Below are positions 37,503 through 46,812 of a DNA stretch of 64,000 nt, one piece after another. The notes under the pieces are model-generated. The model ran no database searches, was not told the DNA's origin, and saw only the letters and a program-made list of their open reading frames with translations. A program made the translations under genes and the position numbers. Source of the stretch: Gracilibacillus salitolerans (GTDB lineage: Bacteria; Bacillota; Bacilli; Bacillales; Amphibacillaceae); assembly GCF_009650095.1 (NCBI RefSeq), contig NZ_CP045915.1, positions 1 to 64,000 on the forward strand, read 5' to 3'. Position 1 is the first letter of the stretch, and each line of letters begins with the position of its first letter.

Positions 37503-38786
37503 ATGATTAAGAAAATTTATGTTGAGAAATTATTTGGATATTTAGATTATCCAATTGATTTTTCTGAGCAAAAGAATAATATTGTTCTTTTGCATGGTCC
37601 TAATGGCTCTGGTAAAACTACTATCTTTGAAATGATTAAGGGAATAAGCGATTTGGACTTTAGAATTTTTATTAGTACACCATTCAAAAGATTTGTGATA
37701 GAAACAGATAAAACTTCAATACATATACGTAGAAATGAAGACTGTTTAATAATTAATGATGATTTTGAAATAAATAGTGATGATATAAATGAAACGAATA
37801 TATTATATGATTTGGATAATAAACCATTCTACGAAGTTGTTGAAATTTTAGAATTAAATTATGGAGTTAAAAGAGTTGGACTTAGGGAATTTGAATATCA
37901 AGGAGAAAAATATAAAAGAAATGATTTAATTTCACATATTAAAAATCAAGTAATCATAAAAAATGTACCTGAATGGTTAACATTATTTTCAAAGGAATTA
38001 AATATTCTATTTATAAAAGCAGAAAGATTATTTGATAATCAGTCAAGAAAAGTAGTTCAACAAAAGAACAATCTAAAAGAAATAATAAGAAATTATGAGA
38101 ATAAATATGCTATTCTGTCTAAAGAATTAGATGCGAAATTTCCTAAAAAAATAATTACAAAATCATTAGAAAAAAATAATGAAATAAATTCAGTAGATAT
38201 TGCAAAAAGACTTCAAAATTTATCCCTCAAGAGGCATCAATTATCAAGAAAAGGTATTTTAACTGATAACGATACTAATGATCTTATACCTGCAGATGAC
38301 ATTAAAAGTGATGATATCTACGATAATGACTACCTAAAACAATTCTTATATTATTATATTCTTGATAACGAAGAAAAGTTGGATGTTTTTAATACTTTAT
38401 TAAGTAAGCTTGAAACGTTTGAAAAAATAATAAATGGATATTTTGTAAATAAAAAAATAATAATAAGTAAAAAAACTGGTTTTTCATTCATACTCTCAAA
38501 AGGTAATCTAAAAGGTCAACCTATACCACTAAAAAAGTTATCATCTGGAGAACAACATTTTTTGGTTTTATTTTTTGAATTAATATTTAATACTGAGGAA
38601 AACAGAGTTATTTTAATTGATGAACCAGAAATATCATTACATGTTTCTTGGCAAATTAAGTTAGTTGATATTCTAAAAGATATAATCGATCTTAGTGATG
38701 ATTTCTTTATTTTAGCAACTCATTCTCCTTCAATATTAAGAAATCATCGAGATAAAGTTATTTCAGTGGGGTATGATAATGATTAG
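37503..38786 (+). CDS. AriA-like AAA ATPase (PARIS-like)
   Basis: 427 residues. ABC/SMC-like AAA ATPase: Walker A GPNGSGKTT near 32-40, a long Lys/Asn-rich helical insert with coiled coil (about 170-290), signature LSSGEQHFLVL near 347, Walker B VILIDEPEISLH near 370, and H-loop ATHSPSIL near 409. It overlaps a DUF4435 gene by 14 bases. An AAA ATPase plus DUF4435 TOPRIM nuclease is the build of PARIS (AriA/AriB) anti-phage systems, in which the ATPase senses phage anti-restriction proteins. Other AAA/DUF4435 pairs exist, so the name is provisional. Codon use is very AT-rich compared with the late operon. Confidence 0.82.
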   Translation: MIKKIYVEKLFGYLDYPIDFSEQKNNIVLLHGPNGSGKTTIFEMIKGISDLDFRIFISTPFKRFVIETDKTSIHIRRNEDCLIINDDFEINSDDINETNILYDLDNKPFYEVVEILELNYGVKRVGLREFEYQGEKYKRNDLISHIKNQVIIKNVPEWLTLFSKELNILFIKAERLFDNQSRKVVQQKNNLKEIIRNYENKYAILSKELDAKFPKKIITKSLEKNNEINSVDIAKRLQNLSLKRHQLSRKGILTDNDTNDLIPADDIKSDDIYDNDYLKQFLYYYILDNEEKLDVFNTLLSKLETFEKIINGYFVNKKIIISKKTGFSFILSKGNLKGQPIPLKKLSSGEQHFLVLFFELIFNTEENRVILIDEPEISLHVSWQIKLVDILKDIIDLSDDFFILATHSPSILRNHRDKVISVGYDND

Positions 38787-39687
38787 ACCAGATGAATTGG
38801 ATTTGAAAGATAATATTGCAGAATTAGAAATACATTTGAAAAGCAATAAAAAAATATTTATTGTTGAAGGAAAAGGAGACCTAGATTATTTTAAGTTATT
38901 GTTAGATAGAGCTGAGGAAGTGATAACTCCTTTTGTGGTTGGTGATAAAAGCACCAATAATTGTAGGGGAGAAATTATTAATATATTTGATGTTTTGCCA
39001 GAAGTTCAAAACAATCCAAATGTGATTGGAATAATAGATAGAGATTTTAACCAAAATACATTTGATAAATTTACTAATTTAAAGCAAACCGAATACTGTG
39101 ACCTAGATTGTTATTATGTATACGGTTCAAACTTTAATAATTTTGTTTCCCAATTAGTTTCTCATTATAAGATAACTAACAAAATTGGATTTAATCCTTT
39201 AGATAATATTGATCACTTTAGAGAATATTTATTAGAATGTTTGTTACCTTTGACAAAGATGCGTTTAAAAAACGATCTATTAAATATTCCATTTAACAGA
39301 GTTCTGAAGAAATCACCTATCCAAGATAGAAAAGATAGACATAAAAAGTTTTTGAAATTTTTAAACGACGATTTTACTATAAATATGAATGTTTTCTACA
39401 CCTATTTATCATCAAATGGTAGTCTAAGACATTTTGAGTGTCAAGAGTTGCTTGATGTTATAAATAGTTTCCAAGTTACAAACAAATTACATGTTAGCAA
39501 CGGACACGATTTAATATCTTTAATAACTGCAATTATAAAATCATATAGAAATGATTATGATGATATAAAAACAGAAGAAGCACTTAGACTAACAATGAAC
39601 ATTGAAGTCTTTGAAGAGTTTGAATTAACAAGAAGTGTAAAAAAATGGATTTTAAGTTCTTGTGAGAAAAAAGAAGCAGTTTCTTAA
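38773..39687 (+). CDS. AriB-like DUF4435 (TOPRIM) effector
   Basis: 304 residues. N-terminal TOPRIM-like core: KKIFIVEGKGDLDYFKLLL near 30, GDKSTNNCRGEI, then VIGIIDRDF near 80 (acidic metal ligands). The C-terminal half is helical. In PARIS the released AriB cuts host tRNA and halts phage growth; here this is inference from architecture. The start overlaps the ATPase gene (ATGATAATG), so the products are coupled. It lies 330 bases from attR, the usual cargo spot. Confidence 0.82.
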   Translation: MIMIRPDELDLKDNIAELEIHLKSNKKIFIVEGKGDLDYFKLLLDRAEEVITPFVVGDKSTNNCRGEIINIFDVLPEVQNNPNVIGIIDRDFNQNTFDKFTNLKQTEYCDLDCYYVYGSNFNNFVSQLVSHYKITNKIGFNPLDNIDHFREYLLECLLPLTKMRLKNDLLNIPFNRVLKKSPIQDRKDRHKKFLKFLNDDFTINMNVFYTYLSSNGSLRHFECQELLDVINSFQVTNKLHVSNGHDLISLITAIIKSYRNDYDDIKTEEALRLTMNIEVFEEFELTRSVKKWILSSCEKKEAVS

Positions 39688-40015
39688 TAGCAGTTCTTGG
39701 TTTGCTATCACCATGCATTTCAAACGTAATGTAAGCATTAGTAATTAGTGAATTTCCAAAAGTTTATATTCTATGTAGTGAAAGTCTTGATAACGAAAAC
39801 TATAAAGTGTCTCGAAAACTTAATATATAGATGCTAGAACAGAACAAAAAAGCATTGAATTCAGGGCTTTTTTAAACCTATAGAAACGATCAATTTGTTT
39901 TTATAGGTTTCTTAAATTATGAATTAGTTTAAAACATCTAAATTTCTTATTTACACATTTTTTACTCAAAAAGTATAAAGAATCCCATAGTATCAATGCT
40001 TGATTCACTAATTTA
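39688..40015. other. Gap before attR
   Basis: 328 bases without a gene. Contains an inverted repeat AAACCTATA (39874-39882) / TATAGGTTT (39902-39910) without a T-run, and the right arm-type integrase site TTACACATTTTTTAC (39951-39965). Confidence 0.6.
39951..39965 (+). repeat. Arm-type integrase site, right
   Basis: Identical to 19009-19023 and in the same orientation. Confidence 0.6.
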
Positions 40016-40032
40016 GAATCCTCTCGGGGTCG
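40016..40032 (+). other. attR core
   Basis: GAATCCTCTCGGGGTCG, identical to the tRNA-Arg end at 18867-18883. The flanking bases no longer form a tRNA. It lies 3 bases from the end of the small gene at 40036. Confidence 0.93.
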
Positions 40033-40035
40033 TTT

Positions 40036-40200
40036 TTATTTTAAAAATTGGAAGAATACAGAGAAAAAAATGATGAATGGGATAAGGGTTAGAATTGCTA
40101 TTCCCCCCATTTTATTCCCTTCCCTGAATGTTTCCATGCTGTGAATAATACTACGGTAACAAATAAAAATGGTAAGAATAATTGGAAGAATACTCCACAT
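40036..40200 (-). CDS. Small two-helix membrane protein after gerC-like gene
   Basis: 54 residues: MWSILPIILTIFICYRSIIH, a charged turn (SMETFREGNKMGG), and a second helix (IAILTLIPFIIFFSVFF). It starts one base after the stop of the gerC-like gene, so it is in the same operon. Small membrane proteins of this kind (GerD-like or DUF-type extra subunits) accompany some ger operons; precise role unknown. The integrated element ends just behind it. Confidence 0.65.
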   Translation of the reverse strand: MWSILPIILTIFICYRSIIHSMETFREGNKMGGIAILTLIPFIIFFSVFFQFLK

Positions 40201-40201
40201 A

Positions 40202-41446
40202 TTAATCCCTCACCTTATCTAATTTAGAATCATCAATCATTTTTCCATATTCTAGTTTATCCAACTGATAATTTACACTTATTTGAGCAATAGGATATAT
40301 TTTTTTATTCCAGTCAGCTTTCTCATAATCTTTCACGTCCTTGAAATGTTTTCGAACATACAATGACCAATAAAACGGGTCAGACTTAAATTCCTCTTGT
40401 GATTTTTTTATTAGAGCCTCTGTTTTGTCCTCTAATCTTCTGGTAATGGATTTTTTTAATATATGTTCAAATTCTTTGTTTTGCGAATATCTGATTAAAC
40501 TTGGTATTGCTATAACTTCTACTTGAAAAGGTATTTTCACCTCAATCTCTGTAGGTTTATCTTTATGATAATTGACATTGATATTTGGATCTTCCTTTTG
40601 TGCATAATTATAAGAAATTCGGAAATCAGGCATTAGAGGATCTGGAATAGTAGCGATATAGCTGTCCATTTCCAGAGTGTTATCTAACATTTGAGCCAAA
40701 CGTGTCTCTTCCCCGTTTAGAATATCGATCATCTGTCCTTCTTTAAACACTGCAGATCCCATAAATTGAGTAGGTGATCCGCCAATTTGCGGAATTTCAC
40801 CCGCAATATATTGATCTTCTGTTCTAGTGGTATTCGTTTTATCTTCGGAAGACTCTGTTGTTGCATAAATAGCTAAAAAAAGGTCTGCATCTCCTTCAGT
40901 TATTTGAAAGAAACGGTGTAAAGTCGCTTCAGGGATAATTCCTGTTTGAACAGCACGGTCAAGCATAAATTGATAATACTTATGTGGCCTTTTTTCCATA
41001 AGCGGTTTGTTATTATTAATAAAATCCGAAGCATTTTCTTTTGTCACAACGAGTTGGACTCCTCTTCGTATTTGCGGTGACCTTGAGGCAGATTGGACAA
41101 CGCGAAGAAAATCTTCATCCCTTGCTAGTTCTTCTGATACAGTAATGATCTTTGTATGATCTAAAGTGATTTGTTTAGAAACAAAAGAATTAGCTGTGTA
41201 AGTAGCACTGAGAATATCTGCTCCATTTACCGTAACTATTTCTGTAGGTGGTTCATCTGAACCGCCTTGCCCTGCAGCAGAACCTACTTCAGGATTGGCA
41301 ATTTGATAGGTAAAAGCATAGATACCTTTTTGATCAGTCGTATCTATACCAATTGCCATTACATAGGATTGTTGTTCTAATTCAATTCGGTCATAACAGC
41401 CTGTAAGCAAGATGAGGAAAATTAAAAATAGTAGCTTTTTTTTCAT
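40202..41446 (-). CDS. Spore germinant receptor lipoprotein, GerC family
   Basis: 414 residues. Lipoprotein signal with lipobox LLTGC near residue 17, then the GerAC fold (ELEQQSYVMAIGIDTTD, RRGVQLVVTKENASDFI, EFKSDPFYWSLYVRKHFKD). Third subunit of a GerA-type nutrient receptor at the inner spore membrane. Its start overlaps the gerB-like stop by 4 bases. The nutrient cannot be read from sequence. Confidence 0.94.
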   Translation of the reverse strand: MKKKLLFLIFLILLTGCYDRIELEQQSYVMAIGIDTTDQKGIYAFTYQIANPEVGSAAGQGGSDEPPTEIVTVNGADILSATYTANSFVSKQITLDHTKIITVSEELARDEDFLRVVQSASRSPQIRRGVQLVVTKENASDFINNNKPLMEKRPHKYYQFMLDRAVQTGIIPEATLHRFFQITEGDADLFLAIYATTESSEDKTNTTRTEDQYIAGEIPQIGGSPTQFMGSAVFKEGQMIDILNGEETRLAQMLDNTLEMDSYIATIPDPLMPDFRISYNYAQKEDPNINVNYHKDKPTEIEVKIPFQVEVIAIPSLIRYSQNKEFEHILKKSITRRLEDKTEALIKKSQEEFKSDPFYWSLYVRKHFKDVKDYEKADWNKKIYPIAQISVNYQLDKLEYGKMIDDSKLDKVRD

Positions 41447-42531
41447 TGCTTTAAATCCCCTTTACCCCAAGCAGTCAACCATAATATATATGGGAGTAGT
41501 ATAAAAATTGGTGACATTACTGTAAGTAACGTTTCTCTAAGTACTAATTCATTAGTTGCAGAATTCATTGGCAAAAGCCCAATCATAATTACTAAAAAAC
41601 TAAACGGTAAAAGGAGTGGTTCAAAATTCCGTATAGCAAAAATTTCTGCGAAAATCCATGTGGTAATATAGATAAATATAATGAACTTCAGGAAAGCAGC
41701 AAATAACCAGAAAACCATAAAAATTGTTTCGATATTTGTAAAAAATTCCCCGAAGCTTATAAATTGTGTAATATCATGATAAGGAAAAGCAATTTTTTCA
41801 ATCGAATTGTAATCAAAAACACTTGCATAAACTAAATAAAAAAGTATGATTTCCAAAATTGCTAAAACAGTACCAAAAGTTATACCTTTTCTAAACATCG
41901 TGTTTTTTTTTGCTGATTGATAAGCGATCAAAAGGAAAAATAATTCAGCGAATATGGAGGCTTTTTTCACTCCTTCTGATAAAATTATGGGTAAACCAGC
42001 ACCAAAAATAGGAAAAATGCGTTGGATTACAATTTCACTCATAACAAGAAGTAACACACATAAGGCGGAAACTTTTATAAAGGGGATTGCAATCCAACAA
42101 GTATAACCAATTACTTCAATCCCTTTTTTTGCGCCGAAAAATACAACTGCAATAAAAATAAAATAAATCATGTCGGTAGGTGATTGTGGGAAATATAACA
42201 GTTTTATTTGTTCAATATAATTTCTGCTATCTAATGTTAATGAGAGAAATGCACATAAAAATAATACAATGCCTAGAATCTTTCCAATCCATTTTCCGTT
42301 TATTGCTTCGAATAATTCTACAACATTTTTATCTTGATACTTGTTCAGAAGGTAGAGCATAATGAGAAAACCAGGAAAAATGCAAACAAACGAAAGGATT
42401 GGTATAGACCAAAAACCATTTTGTGCTTTTTGGGCCAATAAAGTAGGCGTGGAATCAGATAATTTAATCCCTATTAGAATTAAGGTGATTGCTATTATCT
42501 CTTTTGTTCTTAAAAACCCATTGTTTTGCAT
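41443..42531 (-). CDS. Spore germinant receptor, GerB family
   Basis: 362 residues, about ten membrane helices, amino-acid-transporter fold of GerAB proteins (KEIIAITLILIGIKLSDSTP at the N-terminus). Binds the germinant and passes the signal with the GerA- and GerC-type subunits. Co-transcribed with both. Confidence 0.94.
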   Translation of the reverse strand: MQNNGFLRTKEIIAITLILIGIKLSDSTPTLLAQKAQNGFWSIPILSFVCIFPGFLIMLYLLNKYQDKNVVELFEAINGKWIGKILGIVLFLCAFLSLTLDSRNYIEQIKLLYFPQSPTDMIYFIFIAVVFFGAKKGIEVIGYTCWIAIPFIKVSALCVLLLVMSEIVIQRIFPIFGAGLPIILSEGVKKASIFAELFFLLIAYQSAKKNTMFRKGITFGTVLAILEIILFYLVYASVFDYNSIEKIAFPYHDITQFISFGEFFTNIETIFMVFWLFAAFLKFIIFIYITTWIFAEIFAIRNFEPLLLPFSFLVIMIGLLPMNSATNELVLRETLLTVMSPIFILLPYILWLTAWGKGDLKQ

Positions 42532-42549
42532 AATACTCTACCTCCTTCA

Positions 42550-44034
42550 TTAAGATTTAGCTTTCTTTTGTAGATCTTTTGGACGTAAAAAACTTGGACG
42601 AAAGATTTCTTTCTTTATTGGTTTACGAAAGACGGTATCTTCTGATGATATAAAGTGTGGTGACATAGGTGAAAAAAATGGAATCCCAAATGACTTTATA
42701 GAAGCTGTGTACATAAAAAACAATAAAAAAGCACCAGTCAAAGCGAGCATGCCATATACACCAGCAGCTATAATGAATAGAAAACGCATTAATCGAACGG
42801 TAAAATTAATATTAAGATCTGCTAAAGCGAAAGATGATAATCCCGATAATGCAACAACAATAACGATAATGGGACTAATAATGTTTGCTTCAACAGCAGC
42901 CTGACCTAAAATTAATGCACCAACAATACCTATCGTTGGCCCAAGCGGATTAGGAATACGTAGACCTGCTTCACGAATCAGTTCAAAAGCGATTTCCATA
43001 ATGAGTACTTCAAATATTAAAGGAAATGGAACACGTTCCCTTGATGCTGTTATGGCTAATAATAAATCTGGAGGGATCATTTCGCTGTGAAAGTTGGCAA
43101 TTGCGACAAAAGATGCTGAAATCATTAGTGTTAAATAGAAGCAAAGTAAACGTAAAGCTCGAGTAAAATTCGCATAAAAAAACCGTAAGTAGCGATCTTC
43201 TGGATTATGGAAAAATGACCAAAATGTTACAGGAACAACGAGACAAGCAGAGGAGCTATCCATTAATAACACAATAAAGCCGTCTTCTAAATAAGAAGTT
43301 GCTTTGTCAGGCTTTTCCGTGTAGAGAATAGTAGGAACTAATGAATAAGGACGTTCTTCCAAATATTGTTCAAGAACCTCAATGTTTCTTACACTGTCAG
43401 TTGATATTTCTTTTAGTCTGGATCGTACATTTTCTAAAATATCATTATTTACTAAATCTTTTATATAGATAAGATTGACTTCATTTTTTGACCGTTCACC
43501 AATTTGAATACCTTCATTGATAAGTTGGCTGTTATGTAATTGTTTTCGAATCAAGGAAATATTGGTGTTCATTGATTCAGTAAAGGCGTCTTGCGGGCCT
43601 TTGATGGTTGATTCATTTTCAGATTTGGAGACAGCTCGATGTTGAAAATCTGCAACATCCATAGCGAAAGCCGTTTTGTCCCCATCCACAAATAAGATCG
43701 CTTTGCCACTATTAATATTCTCATTTGCAGTTTCAAAGTCTGTTACTTCTTCAATATTTTCGATAGATACTATATTTCCAACAGAATCCCCATTATTCTC
43801 TAAGAGTGGTTTGATAATATTTAAATTAATTATTGCACCGTCAACTATGGAACCGTAATAAAAAAGGCAAGCTTCTTTTTGATTGAACCTCAATTTCAAT
43901 GTCCTCATTGAAAAATCTTTATTTAATCCGTATGAGAATAATTGCTTCATTTTTTGAATATTTTGTTGTAAAGAAGTATGGCAGTTAAGATTTTTTTGAT
44001 TTTGAGATTCACCTGCTTTGAGAAATCGAGCCAC
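42550..44034 (-). CDS. Spore germinant receptor, GerA family
   Basis: 494 residues, GTG start after AGTAGGTG. N-terminal cytosolic domain (about 1-290; FFYGSIVDGAIINLNIIKPLL-like GerA block, EDGFIVLLMDSSSACLVVP) and five or so C-terminal membrane helices, with VPFPLIFEVLIMEIAFELIREAG and RIPNPLGPTIGIVGALILGQ typical. First gene of the operon; the promoter should lie in 44035-44203, where I could not identify a clear sigma-G site. Confidence 0.95.
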   Translation of the reverse strand: MARFLKAGESQNQKNLNCHTSLQQNIQKMKQLFSYGLNKDFSMRTLKLRFNQKEACLFYYGSIVDGAIINLNIIKPLLENNGDSVGNIVSIENIEEVTDFETANENINSGKAILFVDGDKTAFAMDVADFQHRAVSKSENESTIKGPQDAFTESMNTNISLIRKQLHNSQLINEGIQIGERSKNEVNLIYIKDLVNNDILENVRSRLKEISTDSVRNIEVLEQYLEERPYSLVPTILYTEKPDKATSYLEDGFIVLLMDSSSACLVVPVTFWSFFHNPEDRYLRFFYANFTRALRLLCFYLTLMISASFVAIANFHSEMIPPDLLLAITASRERVPFPLIFEVLIMEIAFELIREAGLRIPNPLGPTIGIVGALILGQAAVEANIISPIIVIVVALSGLSSFALADLNINFTVRLMRFLFIIAAGVYGMLALTGAFLLFFMYTASIKSFGIPFFSPMSPHFISSEDTVFRKPIKKEIFRPSFLRPKDLQKKAKS

Positions 44035-44203
44035 AAAAGCACCTACTTTTTCATTTTTTCTTTACGTGTTAATATGCACAGAAACAATAATATTATGTAG
44101 TTGATTATATGAAGATTATATAACTTGCTTTCTATTATAAATTCGTTAGAATATATGTTGTAAGGGGTTTCAATTATTTAACATTTAATGAAGAGGTGAT
44201 AGG

Positions 44204-45922
44204 ATGGATATGACAAAAGTACAGCCAAGATCAGGGGAACACAATGTAGAAGATCTTGATGCACTAAGAGAAGGTTTCGACTGGGAGGAAATAAAGAAAG
44301 ACTTTAGCTGGTATAAAACAGGTAAGGTGAACGCTGCCTATGAAGCAATTGACCGCCATGCAGAAAATCCAAATAAAAAAGATCAAGTGGCATTGTTATA
44401 TTCCGCACCAGACCGAGAAGAAAGTGTCACTTTTGAACAATTAAGCAAACAAAGTAATAAAACAGCAAATATATTCAAGAAGTATGGGGTTCAAAAAGGG
44501 GATCGTGTCTTCCTATTCATGCCAAGAAGTCCAGAGTTTTATGCAAACTTCTTCGGTATTTTGAAGGTTGGAGCTATTGCGGGACCACTTTTTGAGGCAT
44601 TTATGGAACAAGCGGTTCGAGATCGATTAGAAGATAGTGAAGCAACGATGTTAATTACGACACCTGAATTATTAAAACGTGTACCTGTAGAAGATCTGCC
44701 TCATTTAAAGCAAATAGTCTTAATAGGAGCTAATGATGGTACAGAAGGTGATAATTATATTAACTTTGAGGAAGAAATGGCAGTAGCCTCTGAAAACTTT
44801 GATATTGAATGGGTAGATAGAGAAGATGGTATGCTCATTCATTATACATCCGGTTCAACAGGTAAACCAAAAGGTGTTTATCATGTCCATAATGCCATGA
44901 TTCAGCATTATGCTACCGGTAAATGGGTAATTGATTTTAAGGATGACGATATTTACTGGTGTACAGCTGATCCTGGCTGGGTAACTGGTACAAGTTACGG
45001 TATTTTTGCTCCATGGTTACATGGTGTGACCAATGTAATTAGGGGTGGGCGCTTTTCACCTGAATCTTGGTACGAAACATTAGATAAACATAATGTGACG
45101 ATATGGTATACAGCGCCGACCGCTTTACGTAAGTTTGTAAGTGCTGGTGATGAATTAGTTAAACAATATGATTTATCAAGTTTACGTCATGTTATGAGTG
45201 TAGGTGAGCCTTTAAATCCAGAGGTTATTACATGGGCACTACGCGTACTTGATTTACGCATCCATGATACTTGGTGGATGACAGAAACGGGTGCGATGTT
45301 AATTGTCAACTTACCAAGTATGGAAATTCGCCCAGGTTCAATGGGAAGACCTATTCCAGGGGTAGAAGCTGCCATTGTTGATAACGAGGGAAATGAATTA
45401 CCACCTAATCAAATGGGAAATTTAGCGATTAAAAAAGGTTGGCCGTCGATGATGCGTGCAATCTGGAAGAATCCAGGTAAATATGAGAGTTACTTTATTA
45501 AGGATTGGTACGTATCGGGAGATAGTGCCTATATGGATGAAGATGGTTACTTCTGGTTCCAAGGTCGCTTAGATGATGTGATCAATACGTCTGGCGAACG
45601 TGTAGGACCGTTTGAGGTTGAAAGTAAATTAATTGAACATAAAGCGGTAGCAGAAGCAGGTGTTATTGGTAAACCAGATCCGGAGCGTGGGGAAATTATT
45701 AAAGCATTTATCACCTTAAATCCTGGTTATGAATCTTCAGATGAATTGTTAGAAGATATTCGTCAGTTTGTGAAAACAGGCTTAAGTGCCCATGCTGCTC
45801 CTCGTGAAATTGAAATTAAAGATAGTATTCCAAAGACACGAAGCGGTAAAATTATGCGAAGATTGTTAAAGTCTTGGGAACTAGGTCTGCCAACAGGAGA
45901 CACCTCTACGTTAGAAGAATAA
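44204..45922 (+). CDS. acsA: Acetyl-CoA synthetase
   Basis: 572 residues, AMP-forming ligase of acetate and CoA. Signature HYTSGSTGKPKGVYHVH near residue 213, the TETGAM block near 364, YVSGDSAYMDEDGYFWFQGR near 430, and the acetylatable Lys in KTRSGKIMRR near 548. ATG follows AGAGGTGA. Length and sequence fit Bacillus AcsA. Divergent from the ger operon. Confidence 0.97.
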   Translation: MDMTKVQPRSGEHNVEDLDALREGFDWEEIKKDFSWYKTGKVNAAYEAIDRHAENPNKKDQVALLYSAPDREESVTFEQLSKQSNKTANIFKKYGVQKGDRVFLFMPRSPEFYANFFGILKVGAIAGPLFEAFMEQAVRDRLEDSEATMLITTPELLKRVPVEDLPHLKQIVLIGANDGTEGDNYINFEEEMAVASENFDIEWVDREDGMLIHYTSGSTGKPKGVYHVHNAMIQHYATGKWVIDFKDDDIYWCTADPGWVTGTSYGIFAPWLHGVTNVIRGGRFSPESWYETLDKHNVTIWYTAPTALRKFVSAGDELVKQYDLSSLRHVMSVGEPLNPEVITWALRVLDLRIHDTWWMTETGAMLIVNLPSMEIRPGSMGRPIPGVEAAIVDNEGNELPPNQMGNLAIKKGWPSMMRAIWKNPGKYESYFIKDWYVSGDSAYMDEDGYFWFQGRLDDVINTSGERVGPFEVESKLIEHKAVAEAGVIGKPDPERGEIIKAFITLNPGYESSDELLEDIRQFVKTGLSAHAAPREIEIKDSIPKTRSGKIMRRLLKSWELGLPTGDTSTLEE

Positions 45923-45930
45923 ATAAGAGA

Positions 45931-45963
45931 TAAAGGCTAGCATATCTAATTGTGCTAGCCTTT
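45931..45963 (+). terminator. Terminator after acsA
   Basis: AAAGGCTAGCA / TGCTAGCCTTT with loop TATCTAATTG. Confidence 0.88.
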
Positions 45964-46038
45964 CAGCTTGTGGAGAAAAGTAGGTGTTTCTTTTCCACAA
46001 GTTTTTCTTTATCAGAAAGGAAAATGAAGCAGAAAAAA

Positions 46039-46527
46039 CATAAACTGCAAAGTAACTTTTGTGAGGATATGCCTTCTTCCGTTCTGAATTTTGATGAGAT
46101 TTGGCATACGCTTCGGCAGAATACTGCGCTTTCCGTGGGCTCGGCTTCAGCTAACTTTGTGAAGGAAAACACTTCACAAAGTGGATCTTCAGCTCTCACT
46201 GTCCCACAGGAGTCTCCGTATTCTGCCTACGCTATAAAATTGTTTTATCATTTTAAAAGTAGAAATCCATAGAAAATAGTTCCCATAGATTCATTCTTTC
46301 GATAATCAGAACTCTATGCAAAGTGGAGGCAAGATACGTAGACTCCTACGGGAACTCACACGAGTCGCAGACCCCGCAGGAAAGGGGTTTTTGCTTTCTG
46401 AGGCTAAGGCCGTGCCCGTGGAAAGCGTAGTATCTTGCCGGAACATGTCATAGCATTCACTATAAAACGAATGGAAGAAAGTTTCACTCCGAAATATTTC
46501 CACTAGTTCGCAGTTTGTATCTATTCC
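46039..46527. repeat. Composite intergenic repeat, copy B
   Basis: About 490 bases, related to copy A at 10340-10812. Outer inverted ends CATAAACTGCAAAGT / AGTTCGCAGTTTGTAT; first hairpin module about 46106-46232 bounded by CGGCAGAATAC and GTATTCTGCC, second about 46322-46444 bounded by GGCAAGATACG and AGTATCTTGCC; central spacer with AATCAGAACTC. No gene. The remaining 46528-46812 shows nothing recognisable except the ggt RBS. Confidence 0.8.
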
Positions 46528-46812
46528 GGATCAGTTAAATATTGAAGGAAGGGTGGTTATGCTTGGCTTTTAGTTGGGGTGGAAGTATTAAGTAAGAGCT
46601 TAGATTGATTTATATTTACAACATGAATCCAGTCGTGCACTTAGGACAAATTTACTTAACCGTTTAAAAAACAAGACAAAAGAACTGTTTTTTTTATTAT
46701 GGAAGGAAATGGAGAGTGAAAGAGCGAATTGTTATAGCATTTGGAAGGTTGAAGGAGGGACATTGGGTTACCGAGTTTTGCTATTATCCATATATTAGGG
46801 AGGAGAGATTTC

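Larger units (their letters stand above)
18867..40032. mobile_element. Integrated inovirus-like temperate phage element, 21.15 kb
   Basis: Bounded by the 17-bp direct repeat GAATCCTCTCGGGGTCG (18867-18883 and 40016-40032), one copy being the 3' part of tRNA-Arg. Inside: integrase and ImmA (minus), cargo genes (minus), ImmR/Cro switch, DnaD and DnaC replication genes, a late operon of membrane microproteins with coat-like proteins, Zot-type ATPase and lytic transglycosylase (plus), and a PARIS-like pair. No relaxase, VirB4/VirD4/FtsK-type protein, terminase, portal or tail gene is visible, which argues against a conjugative element or tailed phage. All modules appear intact. Confidence 0.88.

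Noticed and set aside
39874..39910. Terminator behind the DUF4435 gene
   Set aside because: Nine-base stem with a 19-base loop and no T-run; too weak to call.
18867..40032. Integrative conjugative element of the ICEBs1 type
   Set aside because: int/ImmA/ImmR genes are similar, but I see no relaxase, coupling protein or VirB4-type ATPase; the only late ATPase is Zot-like.
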